A DNA stretch of 64,000 nucleotides from Guyanagaster necrorhizus (lineage: Eukaryota; Basidiomycota; Agaricomycetes; Agaricales; Physalacriaceae). Every line of letters begins with the position of its first letter. Position 1 is the stretch's first letter. The stretch covers positions 956,717 to 1,020,716 of the forward strand of contig NW_025064894.1 of the NCBI RefSeq assembly GCF_019112545.1, given 5' to 3'. Of the stretch, positions 10,203 through 22,692 are shown one piece after another. The notes under the pieces are model-generated. The model saw only the letters and a list, made by a program, of their open reading frames with translations. It had not been told where the DNA came from and searched no databases. Made by a program: the position numbers and the translations under genes.

Positions 10203-13200
10203 TTACCCCCTCCTTAAGACCATCATCCCAATAGCTTAATCTAGGGATAATTCATAGTCATGTATAGTGTCTGCAGCATTTATCTATTTTTTATTGACCC
10301 ACTAGTTAGATTTCAGACTGTAGCCCTTTCAACTAACTAGATAGTCAATTGTTGTTGTGCTACTGCCATCACATGCTTGAACCTTTCAAAGTCAATGATT
10401 TAACACTTGATCAATTTCATAGTGTTTTTTGTCATTGATTAGATCTGATGCTGGGGGTGGAGGTTGTTCTTGATTGGAGAATGTTGGCATTATATATAGT
10501 GTCAGAAGAGTTTCATTAAAGACATCATGGATTTTCCAGGCAGAAGAAAGTCAGAGTTTGTATGCAAAAGCACTGATTTTGGCTATGATTGGGAAGGGGC
10601 CAGTGTGTTTATTGGCAAGCTTCTGTTTCAGTTGCAGAAGATGAAAGTTGGTCATATCTAGCCAGACCTTGTTGATGATATTATACATATGTGTAGGGAA
10701 ACAATATTTATCATATTGTTTTTTCATTGAGGATATCACCTTCTCAAGGACAACATGAGTTTTCTTGTGAATCTTGGATATGGTGTGTATGAAATCAGAG
10801 GATGCAGGAGTGGTTGTATAGATGCATTCAGTGTGGGAGACATTTGGATGCCAACCATAGTTGATGAAGAATAGGGTTTTCCCTATCATAGAGTGAACAT
10901 GGTTGTTGTGTTGAAATGCTGTGAGGGCAAGCCATTTGGCCCAATCATCTTGTTGGTAGTTGATAAATAAATGTAGATGTTTCTCAACTTCTTGGTTGAT
11001 GTGCTTGGTTTGTCCATCAGTTTGGGGGTGATATGCTATGGAGATGTTATGGCAGATGTTTAATAAGCAGTAAAAGTTGTTGAGGAATTTGGAGATGAAC
11101 TGTGATCCTCAGTTGGAGATGATGATCTGTGGCATACTATATTTGGCATAGACTTCATCATATAAAATTTTGATCCAGCCTTCTGATGTCAATTTGGTAG
11201 AGCATACAACTGGAATGACTGCCTTCAAAAAGCAATCAATAATGACCAGGATCATATTATAGCTATTACATTCAGATAGTTCAGTGATCATATCAATGAA
11301 AATGTGGGTCCATAGTGCTTGTAGAACCTCATTTGGGTATAGTGGTGCTGCTTATAGTTGAGTTGATGCCTTTCTATATTAGCAAGTTTCACATTCTATG
11401 TCATAGCTGAGTTTGGGCCACCAGTATTCTTGCAAGACCAATTCTTTGGTCTTTGCAATGTTTGAGTATCTGGCCATTGCATGGTCATAGCACATGGTGA
11501 TAATCTCACTCTGAAGTGCTTGGTCTTATGGAATATAGATTCACCCATTATAGCAAATTAGTCCATCCTCCTTTATCATTCCTTATTTGTGATTTAGTGA
11601 TGGAGCCACATGCTGGTTCCATTTAGCATTGTTCTGTGTCACACTCTTAATCTGCTTATGGATTTCTTTCTCTATCAGCATTATCATCACCCAAAAGTGT
11701 TCAGGTTTTAGCAATACAATGTTATCATTATTGTCTTTCCCCTGATTATAGTCTGCCTGTCAGCTGAGTAGGTCCACCTTCTTGTTTGCTGCTCTGGCCT
11801 TATGATGTAAGATGTAGATGTACTTGGATAGCTCTGTTATCCATCATGCTTGTCATTGGTTGAGCTTCTGAGGAAGTTGGAAGTATCAAAGATTTTAATG
11901 ATCAGTCTGAATTTCAAAGGTCTGGATCACCCCTATCAAGTAGTGCCTCTATTCTGCAAGTGTGAGCATGATGGCAAGGAGCTCTTTATCATAAATCTCA
12001 TAGTTCCATTCTATGACTATTAGCATCTTTAAAGGGAAAGCCACTGGTTGCCACTTCCCCTTCTGCTCCTGAGAAAGTATGGCTCTGATTGCTCCTTCAC
12101 TTGAGTTGGCTTCCACCCTGAATCTTTCTTCTTGTGTTGAAATAGCAAGAACAACATCTTTGGCAAGTTGTCATTTGAGGTCATTGAAAGTGGCCTGCTG
12201 AGAGGGTCTCCAGTTTCATGGTGCATTGCTGGTTAGTTGGGTCATTGGGCATATGATCTTGCTATAATCTCAAATAAATCACCAATAAAAGTTGGTGAAT
12301 TCCAAGAAGGACTATAGTTTCTTCTTTTTATTTGGAACAGGCCACTTGGTCACTTCAGCCACCTTAACTGGGTTCATTCAAATACTTCCTTCACTGATGA
12401 TCACATCCAGATACTCTGTTTCCAGGACTTCAAACTTGCATTTCTCTGCTTTGAGAAAAAGTTTGTGTTTTTTCATAAGTGCAAGTACTTGTCAGACAAG
12501 TCATCAGTGCTCCTCATGATCCTTGAATATGATGAGGATGTTGTCCAAATAGATCATGACCTTTCCAGTGGCAATGAGATCCTTAAAAATATCATTCATC
12601 ATCCATTGGAAGGTTGCTGATGAGTTTGTGAGTCTAAAGAATATTATTGTGGATTTAAAGAGCCCTTGATTCATCTGGAATGCTGCCTTTCATTCATTGT
12701 CCTCCTTGATCCATACATTATTATAGCCCCACCTAACATCCAATTTGGTATAGTATTGGGCCCTGCAGAGCTTATTCATAAGTTCCAAGATGAGCAGAAG
12801 AGGATAACAGTTTTTAATCATTATCTCATTTAATTTCTGATAGTCTTGGACTGATCAGAGTTTTCCATCCTTCTTTTTTACAAAGAAGAATGGAGAGGCC
12901 ATTGGAGATTTAGAGGGTCATATTCTCCTGCTGGACAGGTTTTCATTGAGAAACTTGTCTAGTTCCTGTTGTTTGTTATTGCTGAGAGAATATATTTTGC
13001 AATTGAGGTTTGCATTTGCATTGGAAATAAGTTTGATAGTGTGGTCTCAGAGCTTTGATTCTGGTAGTTCATCAAAACTCTCTTTGTTGAATAGGTTCTA
13101 ATAATCTTGGACTCATTCTGGAATTATTTCTTCAAATGTTTTTTCCTTCTTGGTATTGGCTTTAGCCACCAAGTTGTTGGCATGGTGCATTGTCTGGATA

Positions 13201-14112
13201 TGTAATGCTTGTTGTATGTTGACAGTGAGAATGGTTTTGCCATCCTCCATTTCTTTGTCTCATCTGTCTTCAGAGTCTTCATCAGGTAGCTCAAAGGGAA
13301 TCTTCTGACATCAACATTATGCAAACATGATCTGTCTGGTCTTCCAGTTGACCAGAGAATTATGCTAAATGAGCCAGTCATGGCCTAAGAACACTTTTTT
13401 TGGTTTCTAGGTCAGTGACAGCCAGATCAGTTCATTCTGAATGATTGTCAATAGTTAGGCATAGCTTAATGAATTTGGTTATCAAGTCAGCCTGGTTCTT
13501 GGTTCCATCTGTGTTGTAGACTGATATAGAAGCAGTCATTGTCCTAGTAGAGAGTTTGTGCTTGTTGATAAAAGCATGGTTAATTGAACTTTCTGTGCAG
13601 CTGCTGTTGATTAAGACTGTGACTGCATAGGATGGATAAGATATAAGTGTCTTGATCTGAGCTTTGGTAGTTAGATCTCAGCCTGGAGTTTTTTGTCAAC
13701 AAACAAATCTTTGGGATCCTCATAATTTGTCAAGCTACTCAAGGGCTTGGCATCTCTTGGCTTCCCTCATTCCTTTGACCATCTCATCAATTACTTTCTT
13801 TGCTTGTGTTTTATATATCCAGTTCTTGAGCACAGCCTTTGCTTCTTCTTTCATTCTTACATCTTTGATAGCTCTCCAAGTCCATTTGGTATCAAACAGC
13901 TTCATCTATCTGTTAGAGATCTCTCCTCTTGTTCAGTCTGAAGGTGGTTGAGTCTTTTCTTTTGATGATTCCTTCAGTGTGTGTGTGATAGTTGAAACTT
14001 AGAGTATATTTGAATGTGCATATAAGTTAGACATAGTCATTCCTACAGAAGTACTATTAGTCCATTCTGCAGCTACTGCTGACACACTGTTAAGTCCCTT
14101 AGCCATCTGAGT
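10203..14112 (-). pseudogene. element F pol remnant
   Basis: Order by position, read on the minus strand: protease at about 13700-13100, RT at about 13080-12230, RNase H at about 12230-11760, integrase at about 11600-10551, chromodomain at about 10450-10215. Recognisable pieces include the integrase stretch HGYGMPQ-like (SMPQIIISN at 11109), KVWLDMTNFHLLQLKQKL with TGPF (10889-10551), and the RT connection LGFTNF-type block near 12300. TGA and TAA stops and missing Arg codons occur throughout. Confidence 0.8.
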
Positions 14113-16600
14113 GGAATTGCTTACTGGTCAGCCCTATCTTTTATCTCCTCCACCTTCATATCCTTGCTGAGCTCTTCTTCTTCCTTCTGCAGCTTGGCAA
14201 TTTGGGCTTGTATATCTTTATGGGTTTGTTTTTTCTTTAGGCAATCTCATAACATATGTCTCTTCTGTCCACAGTTGAAGCACTTCTCTTCTTTCTTTAG
14301 CTGATCTATATCCATTAGCTTTCCACTCCTAGTGTATGTTGTTTCTGTGTTAGTCTTTTGAGTCCTATAAGAGAGGATATTGGTTAATGAGGTGTTTGAT
14401 TTGGTGGTGCCAGACTGATTGCCAGGCTTTGAGTTCTGCAGCTGGTCTGGTTTGTGATATTCTTGTGGGTTTGACTATTCCACTTTCTGATGCTGTCATT
14501 CCTTGTACATCTCAATGATTCACTCCTTCCATGCATCATATCCCTTTGGAATATTTATCTTAATATCTGACACCATCTTGATATAAGAGGGTGGAGCACC
14601 TCACTTGAGTGCCTTGACCATTTGTCCATCATCAGCATTATCATCCCAAATTCTAGTGAGTTTTGCAAGTCATTCTAACTTGTCAAAATATTCAGTAGCC
14701 AGCTTGTTGCTCATCTTATACTCCTTGATCTTTGATTTGTGTACTTCTTGCACTGCAGGATCAATGAACTCATTATTGAGCATTTGTTTGAAGACTGGTC
14801 AGGACAGCAGTCAGTGGTGCTGTCTGGTGGTAGAGTAGAAGTTGGGGGAAATGAGAATCCACTATGTCTTGGCCTTGTTTTCAAAATAGGATGAGGCAAA
14901 GACCACCTTGTTCATGTCAGTTCTAAAGTAAGCAATATAGACTTCAAAATATTGTTTGCAGTCTATTAGAAACTGATCATTATCATCAGATGCACCCTTA
15001 AAAGGGCAGGATTTTTAAAGGAGGTCAGCTTGCACTAGAGGACAGCAGCATTTTCTGGTAATACTCCCATCAGGTTTGGCTATTGGTTGAAAGACAGTCA
15101 TCACCATTCAGTTGGTGGAGCAGGAAATGAATGAAGAGAATTGTTGTTGATGACAGGACTTTCCATTGGTCCAGCTTCTTTTTGTATGATTACTCTATTT
15201 TGCATGGTGAATCCCAAGCATATTGCTTTGGGATTATCCTTGATGGGGTCTTTTCCACTCTTCTCAGCTTTATCAGGTGGTGGCTGTCCACTAAAGAGTC
15301 AGCTTCCATAGCCAGTCTAAGGGTTTCAGAATTCAGTATTCCTAGTCATTGGCCATGGTCAGCTGTAAGTGAGCTGAGTTGCTGTAGTTTGGGTTAAAGA
15401 GGTGGAGTGTGAGTATTGACTACTGATGGTCAGATAGATGGTGCCAGGTAAATGGCACACTTCAGCACAACTGAAGGGGTCTATGGCATTGGCTGTATGT
15501 TGTACTTTGACTTGTACACTGAGAGTTTGCTGAGTTGGTCTTCCAGGTGTCTCCTGTTATAAACTGAAATAGCATGTTTAGTGACAGAATATTGTAAAAT
15601 ATTCCACTGTTCTACATTGTCTGCATAGATACACTTCTGTTCTAGGTCTGATGCCAGCCATTTAGCATCTTCCTATAGGAATGCTGTATCCTCTTGATAC
15701 AGTTTCAAGAACTCCTTCTCTCTGCTCTACTGGATTTCTTCCTCCAGTGCTTCTTTATCTGTTTTCTCCTTTGCATATTCCATAAATTTCCTCCATTCAA
15801 GAGAAATGTCCTGCTCTCCCTTCTTATCCTCATTCTTGTCATCTGCTTCATCCTTGCTGTCCTTATGGAGGGAGTTGTTGGGCTGGTCATAGGTGGACAT
15901 AGCAGAGGCTTTGATAGTTGCCAGAGAGCTGGCTGTCATTTCTTATACTTGGTCCAGACTCATTGTTGTTGGTCTGAGGAGGAGACTGGTCAAGAGGTTG
16001 GCCAGCACTGATCTCAATGTCCTCTTGGCAGCCTCTGTGCACTCTTTGTTCCTCCAGTTCTTGGTAATACTGGTGGAAGTTTTGATAATATTAGAGGTTA
16101 AGAAAGAGTGCTGCAACTCTTTCTCCAAAGAACCTCTAGAGGCTGTGATCAGAGATGTGAGCATTGAGGGGGACTCAAAGCCTGTAGATGTTGAGTATGG
16201 ATTCAGAGTGAGAGGGAATAGTATTGGTATCAGTGATACTGGAAGTTCCAGGATGAGAGGGATATGTAGTGCATTGGGCAGCCTCTCTAGAGGTGACAGC
16301 TTCTACTGACCCTGTTTAGGGGTCTGTCTCTTCAGTTGTGCTGGGTTCTCTGAAAGAGGAGTCTGGTGTTTCTGTTTGGAGATCATACCAGCTAGGGGAA
16401 CCAGATTCTCAGGTGGCAGTCTCAAGCTTGCACTCTCATTGGTGGAACTGTTAATCATATTGCTCTTCTTGATACTTATGATGGGCTTGAGTTGTGGCCT
16501 CTTCAGTGGTGTCTCAAGCCTGCTCTTCTGCTTCCACTCTGGCTCACTAGCTCAAGTGGCAGCAGTGTAGTAGTTGTTGGGTGGTTCTTCTGGACTGTAG
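14107..16600 (-). pseudogene. element F gag remnant with CCHC zinc knuckle
   Basis: The zinc knuckle (CFNCGQKRHML then DC) is read at about 14290-14237. Upstream is the capsid-like block (VHKSKIKEYKMSNKLATEYF-type, about 14760-14600). Further upstream is the acidic EALEEEIQ / EYAKEKT segment (15940-15700) equivalent to the conserved gag N-terminal block in A, B, C and E. The gag-pol junction reads CAGTAAGCAATTCCAC, the family motif with TGA changed to TAA. Confidence 0.75.
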
Positions 16601-17372
16601 TTTTATGGACTTTCTCCTAGACTGAGCTGGATGCAAAGCCTTCTGCCCATGTTGACTTGTGCTGTAGGTCCTTCATTCCATTGCTCTGATGAATTCTTAT
16701 CATTTGACCAGAGGTCAGTGGCCCCATAACTATTATAATTGGTATGGACTGATGAGGCTGGGCTTCTGGCTGGCATGGTGTAGAGGGAGTCATAGTCTGA
16801 GTTTGGAGATACATGTCAGGATCTTAGAGCTATCTGAGTGGCATCAAGGGAGTCCTAAGCACAGTCTCCAATCCCATGTTCTAGTAGGGCTGTGGAAGGA
16901 TTGAGAAATGGCTCATTGTCAAAGAAGTTGTTGGGAAGGTCCTGGTCTTCATTATTCAGGACTGGAGAGAACCCCAGCAAGACTCATGGATTCCTGAACT
17001 CTGTGAGCTGATCATTGTGGTTTCTGCTGTCTGCTCATCATGAGAGGTATTGGTGTCTCTTTTTCTTCTTCAGTGCTCCTTGAATGCATTCTGCTAGGCC
17101 TGATCTCAGGTACATGTCCAATCAGAGGCTGGAAGGAGACTCTGGCAGAGGTGAGGATGTTGTGGAAGGAGAGGTTGGGCATGACATTGTGAAGGATTTG
17201 TTGTATTTGCTAGAAAGCTTGATAGTGCCTGACTATCCAAGCTGCTACTAATTGTCATCCACAGCAAAGTTGTATGATGGCCAAATAAACTTAGAAGCAT
17301 TTCAATGATAGAAGCTAAAAGTTTAAAAAAGTTGTTGATAAGATTAGGAGTTGTAGATGCTGATGGTGGCAT
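16601..17372 (-). pseudogene. element F ORF0 remnant (membrane-anchored leader protein)
   Basis: The start MPPSASTTPN at 17372 is followed by NNFFKLLASIIEMLLSLF, the conserved N-terminal hydrophobic helix of ORF0. A frame change follows right after the helix. Downstream parts are decayed. Confidence 0.65.
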
Positions 17373-17430
17373 TTGGTTTCCTTTGCACTTATTGTGTATA
17401 AGGAAAGAGAAACATAAGCTTTGAGCTAAT

Positions 17431-17889
17431 TGTTAAGCTCAAGTGACACATGACCTAAAACACATAATAAACAGACACAGTATTGAGTTTATACAGTCAT
17501 GTCTGAGTTCACTATATGTGTTTATGTGGTGATGTGTTCTAAGGCCTTGCAGTTGGCTCAAGGTAGAATAGTGAAGTATAAACTTTAGCTTGAAGCTGGA
17601 GTTATACAGCAAGAGCTATCCTATTTATATACTACTTGTCCATTGAGATAAATATAACATTATTAGTTGTGGTAGTTCAAGCCTTTGTGCTCTTTGTTCT
17701 TGAGCATTATTACTACTTACAAAAGTATTATTGTCTATTGTTGAGGGGCATCATTGCATCAGAAGACAATGATAGACTCAGTCTGGTTATAATGACTAAA
17801 TCTGTCTCATAGTCTTAAGCACTGTCTTTAGCACTCTGACTAAGCATAAATAGGGGTTAAGTCAAAGAGAAAATAGAAAAATCATAACA
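17431..17889 (-). repeat. element F 5' LTR
   Basis: 459 bp, TGTTAAGC to ATCATAACA. The R-start motif reads AGCTTCAAGCTAA, and the primer site just inside the LTR reads TTAGCTCAAAGCT. Both derive from the pair seen intact in element A by single CpG transitions. Confidence 0.88.
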
Positions 17890-17953
17890 TTGGTGAGGCA
17901 TTGGTTGCAAGCTGTAGTACAATAGTGCAAGTCATCTGGTATAGTTGTGATTA
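17890..17953 (-). repeat. element G 3' LTR, second segment
   Basis: Short LTR piece between F and the solo LTR. It starts with the duplicated TTGGT and ends with GATTA, the target duplication of the solo LTR. Confidence 0.7.
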
Positions 17954-18335
17954 TATTATGATTTTCCTTTTTTCTCCTCTTAATTAACCCCTATCTTTGC
18001 TCAGTCAGAGTGCTTATAAGCATTTAGGATCATGAGATGTGCTTAATAACCATAATAGGCAGAGTTAGCCAATGTTTTCCAACAGCAATGAGCCCTTTAA
18101 TGATGAACAATTCTCTTTTGTAGATAGTAGTGACACTCAAGGACAATGAGTACTGCAGCATAATCCCAGCTTCAAGCTAAAGTTTATTCTTCATCATTCT
18201 ATCTTGAGCTGACTATTTTGGGCCTTGAGACACAACACTGAGTTAACACATATAGTGAACTCAGATATGACTGTATAAACCCAATACAGTGCCTGTTTAT
18301 CATGTGTTTAGATCATGTGTTGCTTGGACTTAACA
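17954..18335 (+). mobile_element. solo LTR of the Ty3 family
   Basis: 382 bp, TATTATGATTTTCC to GGACTTAACA, flanked by perfect GATTA duplications (17949-17953 and 18336-18340). No internal sequence, so it is a product of LTR-LTR recombination. It lies in the LTR of element G. Confidence 0.88.
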
Positions 18336-18424
18336 GATTACTGGTCCAGCTGGATAGATAATAGTTAAGTGCTCATGATTAGATAGGCATCTGATAAGAT
18401 AAGACAACTGAAAAAATTGTAATG
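18336..18424 (-). repeat. element G 3' LTR, third segment
   Basis: Begins with the second GATTA and ends at AAAATTGTAATG, the decayed equivalent of AAAATTGTAACA that ends the other LTRs. It is followed directly by the TTAC...CTCCTTAAGAC block that borders the LTR in F, D and E. Confidence 0.65.
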
Positions 18425-19509
18425 TTACTCTCTCCTTAAGACTATTGTCCCAATAGCTATAATTTAGAATGAGAGGCCCATGTGATGATCATGATAAGCA
18501 GCAATAGCATCCTCAGCAGTCATTCACTTCTTGTTTACCCATTGGTTTGACTCTGGTCTATATCCCTTCTATTTGACAAGGTAGTCAGTCATGGTAGTTG
18601 ATCCTTGGCCATGATGTTTCTGTGTACAGTGGAAGCAAGAGTCAAGAATTGTCTTGATCTCATATGATTCCTCTCCATTGACTAGGTCAGGCTCAGAGAG
18701 AGGTGGTCACTCTTGGTTCAGAAATGCAGGCAGTATATACTGAGAGAGAAGGGCTTTATTAAAGACTGGATGGATTTTCCAGCCAGTTGAGAGAGTGAGC
18801 TTGTAGATAGAGAGACCTACTTTTGCAGTGATTATGAATGGGCCTGTTTGCTTGTTTGTGAGTTTCTGTTTTGGATGAGGAAGGTGAAGGTTGGTTGTGT
18901 CCAACCAGACTTTGTCACTGACTGCATAGGTTACTGTGGGATTCTTGTGTTTGTCATATTGGGATTTCATTGCTGTAGTAGCTTTTTCAAGAGTGGTGTG
19001 CATCTCCTTGTGGATTTGTGTCATTTGATCAGCAAACAATATGGAAGTGGGGGTTTGTGCAGAGCACTGATCAGTGCATGTGATTTTTGGGTATTATCCA
19101 TAATTGATGAAGAATGAGGTCTTTTCTATCACAGAGTGGACATAGTTATTATGTTGGAATGCTGCAAGTGCAAGCCACTCTGTCCAGTCATCCTGACAGT
19201 GGTTTATGAATATCTGCAGGTATTTCTTGATTTCTTGGTTGACATGCTCCATTTGTCCATTGGTCTGCAGATGATAAGCTATTGAAGCATTGCTTTTGAC
19301 TTGTAGTAGCTGATATAAGTTGGTCATGAATTTTGAGACAAATTTGGGTTCTTTGTCTGAAATAATGACTTGAGGCATGCCATACTTTGCATAAATCTTG
19401 TCACACAAGATTTTAGCCCATTCTTCTGATGAGAGCTCTGTAGAGCAGGTGACTGGAATGATTGCCTTTGAGAATCAGTTGATGATGACTATGATAGCAT
19501 CAAAGCCAC
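18425..19509 (-). pseudogene. element G pol fragment: integrase and chromodomain
   Basis: Reading minus, the integrase core begins at the cut at 19509 (GFDAIIVII). It passes YAKYGMPQVIISD and NHCQDDWTEWLALAAFQHNN (19408-19094), then KVWLDTTNLHLPHPKQKL and the TGPF module (19039-18707), and a decayed chromodomain tail to about 18440. Frames are broken by stops. Protease, RT and RNase H are missing because the copy is cut at 19509. Confidence 0.8.
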
Positions 19510-20516
19510 TGAAGAGGTTTTGCATGTGTCTGAGATAAAAACTGATACAGCAGAGTGCTATCCACTGATCACACCCACACCAACACACATACAATACTTC
19601 TTAGTTTATTGAGGGATTGTAATGCAATAAGAGTAGTTCTATGGCAAGTACAATTGTCTCTTCAATTATTTACTGTGTGTGAATAGCAATAGTGCATGTA
19701 TAACAGTCTCAGATCTCTCTAAGTCTCAAAGCTTTTCATTTATAAAAATAAGAGATGGTAATGAATGTTGCTGGACCTCAAAGCAAAGAGTACTGTAGCT
19801 CAATACAATATGTTAAAACACTCTCACAAAGCTCTCAAAATAGTCCCAAGCACTGCTCAGATCAATTCAAAATCCCTAACACACACAATACATGACTCAA
19901 AGCCTTGCACTCTAAGCAAAAACCTATCACAAACACATTGTTATGATTTTTTCCATTTCTCTCTTAATTTCACCCCTATTTATGCTTAGTCAGAGCACCA
20001 GAATGAGTGCTTAAGACCATGGGACAAGGCTTAGTCATCACAACTGGCCAAGTCCATCATTGTCTTTTGACACAGCAATGCTGCCCAACAATGCACTAAC
20101 ATCATTTTATGTATGGTAGCAATGCTCAAGGACAAAGAGCACAACAGACAGAGGAACACACAATAAGTACATAGTATTATTAGCAGACCTTGTACAGTAT
20201 TTAAGAAGCTCATCCTTGCTGGTAAATCCCCAGCTTCAAGCTAAAGTTTATTCCATCTCATTCTACTCTTAAGCTATAACACACAAAGCCTTGATGCACT
20301 GGGAATCAATATTGGCATATAAAAGTGAACTCTATCAGAAGGCTCAAATGTGAAGCCATGATAGTTTATCATGTGCTCATTGATCATATGCAGCTTGAGC
20401 CTAATACACATCCACAAGTGCCAAAGGGTTCAAATCTCTGCATGTAAGTTTTTAAACTGATCATAGACTCACAGGATTAAAATCTATGTAATCAAGAGAC
20501 AAAAAACACAATAAAT
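19510..20516 (+). mobile_element. truncated Ty1/copia end with LTR
   Basis: About 108 bp of copia internal end (from TGAAGAGG at 19510 to the purine tract TTTATTGAGGGA) are followed by an LTR starting TGTAATG at 19618. It is interrupted by a Ty3 solo LTR and ends near 20516. Without that insertion the LTR is about 426 bp, as in the copies inside the inverted repeat (428 bp). Its left edge cuts the integrase of element G. Confidence 0.7.
19939..20406 (+). mobile_element. solo LTR of the Ty3 family inside the copia LTR
   Basis: 468 bp, TGTTATGATTTTTTCC to GAGCCTAATA (decayed TTAACA), flanked by CACAT at 19934-19938 and 20407-20411. The R-start motif reads AGCTTCAAGCTAA. Confidence 0.85.
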
Positions 20517-20893
20517 GTTGGAGTTAATGAGGTAGGAGCACAGACATAGTGAACAAGAAAAAAAGTTTTTCAGAAGAGAACAGATGCTAGGATAAAATGT
20601 TGTAATGTTAATCTCAGCATTATGATTGAAAGCTGTGTTATTTACCTAGAATAAAATATTATAACATTACAATATAGATGATAAGTAAATACAGTCAAGG
20701 GTAGATATGTATAGAAGATACTCATATCTCAGTATTATGGTTGAAAGCTGAGATGTGTGGAACAGTGTGACATGCCAAAAAAGAAAGGAATATCAAATAG
20801 ATAAGCAAACATGTGCATATCATACTATTCCAACATCTAACACTTCTCTTTGAAACATAAATGGTTCACTTAAATGACCCTCAGTGCCTCTGC
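20517..20893. other. unassigned CpG-poor spacer
   Basis: Contains two similar copies of a block ATCTCAG-ATTATG-TTGAAAGCTG (about 20612 and 20727). No gene or element end recognised. Confidence 0.35.
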
Positions 20894-22692
20894 TGACATG
20901 CCCTCTCTATGTTCAGGCATGTAAAATTGCAAAAATTGAAAATACATGGATGACATTTCAGTCCAGTAAGCATGTAATGGAGAATAGGAAAAGAGCAAAC
21001 AGAAACCTAGCCATCATGAGGCTAAACTGAAGTAACAAGGAGCAGAGTGCATGGCCTAATAGCAGACTAATACCAGAGGGATTAGACTGCATGTGAGGTC
21101 TTAGCACTTGGCCCTAAACATGCTAATACCATTACAAGGGGGCACGCTAAAGATAAAAAGAATATGATCAAAATATGATCAGCAATCCTGATCACATTGA
21201 TCAATCATGCACTGATGGGGCATGCTTTAGAACAGAGATTCAAGACCCAAAGAAAGGTATCTGAATAACTGGGTGCTGAACAGAGAGATGCAATGATGGC
21301 AACAGAAGAATAGATAGAGGAATACTACCCTCAGAGATGAATAGCATATGCACTGCTCAGAGACTCACATACATACTTACAGTGTCTTAGCATGCTTAAC
21401 ACAGCAAGGGACTCTGCATCATACTAAGGTATGACACATACCATATCAGGTGAGTTAATTAGTGCATGTCAGGCCAGAAGTGGTGTATTTTGTGAGCCAG
21501 AGAGAATATCAAGACACCAGAAAAGAGAACATAACTATTGTGGCTGACTCCAGACATAGAAGATAACTTCAGAGGTCTGGAACAGTTTACCACTGTCAGA
21601 GATGTGTCACTGGGAAAATAAGAAAGCAAGCAGACCTGGCTAGGCCAGCTAGCTGAGGTCAACTAGTGAGGAAACATTGTGCAGTCCTGGCCTGAAAGTG
21701 AATAAGTGTGGCAACTGTGATATGTGCATGAATAATACCTGTGGGATCCAGCACAGAGTACCATGCTTTGAAGATACCATAGTAGGGTTGTATTAGTAAG
21801 TACCATAGTAGATTATTTAAATACTGCATTGTATGAGTAGAAAAGGGAGTTTCCAACCCCCACAGTTGTGGTGTATTGGGCACAGAAAGCCTTGCACTCT
21901 AGCTCTGGGTTTGTGTTTGTAACTTCAGACAAGAGAATAGACATATTATTGAATATCCTTGAGAGAGCTGTGAGAACTAAGTGAGGCATTAAAGCTCATG
22001 AAGGACTTGAGCCCAATTTAATAAGAGGTTTTGGATCATGCTCTAACCTGAGAATAAGAGAGTGGTGTCTGCAGGGCATCATCTTGAGTTTTTGAGGTAT
22101 TTGTGACATACAGCACTACAGGTAGCAGAGGTTCAAACCCTTTGGTCTGTCAGACAGTGTTTATTGTGTTTTGTGTCTCTAGATCACATAGGTTTGAATC
22201 CTGTGGATCTACAACTGGTTTGGAAACTTGTGAACAGAGACCTGTGCTCTTTGGCACTTGTGAATGTGTTTGTGATTGGTTTTTGCTTAGAGCATGAAGC
22301 TTTGAGTCATGTATTGTATGTGTTAGGGATTTTGAGATGATCTGAGCTGTGCTTAGGATATTTTGAGGGTTTTGTAAGAGTGTTTTGATGTATTGTATTG
22401 AGCTGCAGTACCCTTTGTCTTAAGGCCTGGCAACATCTGTTGTCACCTCTTGTTTAGATAAAATGAAAAGCTTTGAGACTTAGAGAGATCTAGGACTGTT
22501 GTATGTATGCTATTACTGTTTGTGTGCTGTGGATTCATTGAAGAAGCCAATTATATTTGTTGGTTACTACTTTTATCACATTATAATCCCCCCACAAACT
22601 AAGAGTTTTGTGTGTGTGTTGGTGTGAGTGTGGTCAGTGGATAATGCTCTGCTGTATCAGTTTTCACCTTGTGCACACTCAGATCCTCTTCA
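20894..22692 (-). repeat. left arm of 1,799-bp inverted repeat
   Basis: Mirror of 23775-25573 (paired positions always sum to 46467). Arms agree at every position I compared, including five separate blocks spread over the arm, with no indel. From its inner end it holds the last ~107 bp of copia internal sequence, a copia LTR (22585-22158, minus) and about 1,264 bp of non-copia DNA. Small open frames inside are mirrored in the other arm and show no domain. Confidence 0.92.
22158..22585 (-). repeat. copia LTR in left arm
   Basis: 428 bp, TATAATG (decayed TGTAATG) to AATAAACA in minus orientation, directly behind a GTTTGTGGGGGGA polypurine tract. It is the proper 3' LTR of the adjacent copia pol fragment. 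Confidence 0.7.

Larger units (their letters stand above)
9747..17889 (-). mobile_element. element F: full-length decayed Ty3/gypsy chromovirus
   Basis: 8,143 bp with LTRs at both ends and a 5-bp target duplication TTGGT at 9742-9746 and 17890-17894. Internal order on the minus strand is ORF0 start, gag with zinc knuckle, protease, RT, RNase H, integrase, chromodomain. It is almost free of CpG and has stops throughout, so it is dead. It is inserted in the LTR of G. Confidence 0.9.
9477..19509 (-). mobile_element. element G: Ty3/gypsy remnant, LTR split by two later insertions
   Basis: Minus-strand chromovirus remnant. Its 3' LTR begins TGTTAGATTC at 9477 and is interrupted after 9746 by element F. 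It resumes at 17890-17953, is interrupted by a solo LTR, and resumes at 18336 to about 18424. Inside the LTR follow the 3' part of pol (chromodomain and integrase, 18425-19509). At 19509 the integrase frame is cut by a copia fragment, and I find no further G sequence. CpG is essentially absent, which agrees with its being older than everything inserted in it. Confidence 0.75.

Noticed and set aside
22103..22297. tRNA-like B-box sequences (GGTTCAAACCC, GGTTTGAATCC) in the inverted-repeat arms, possible SINE
   Set aside because: No A box at the right distance, no cloverleaf, no poly-T terminator, and no further copies in the window.
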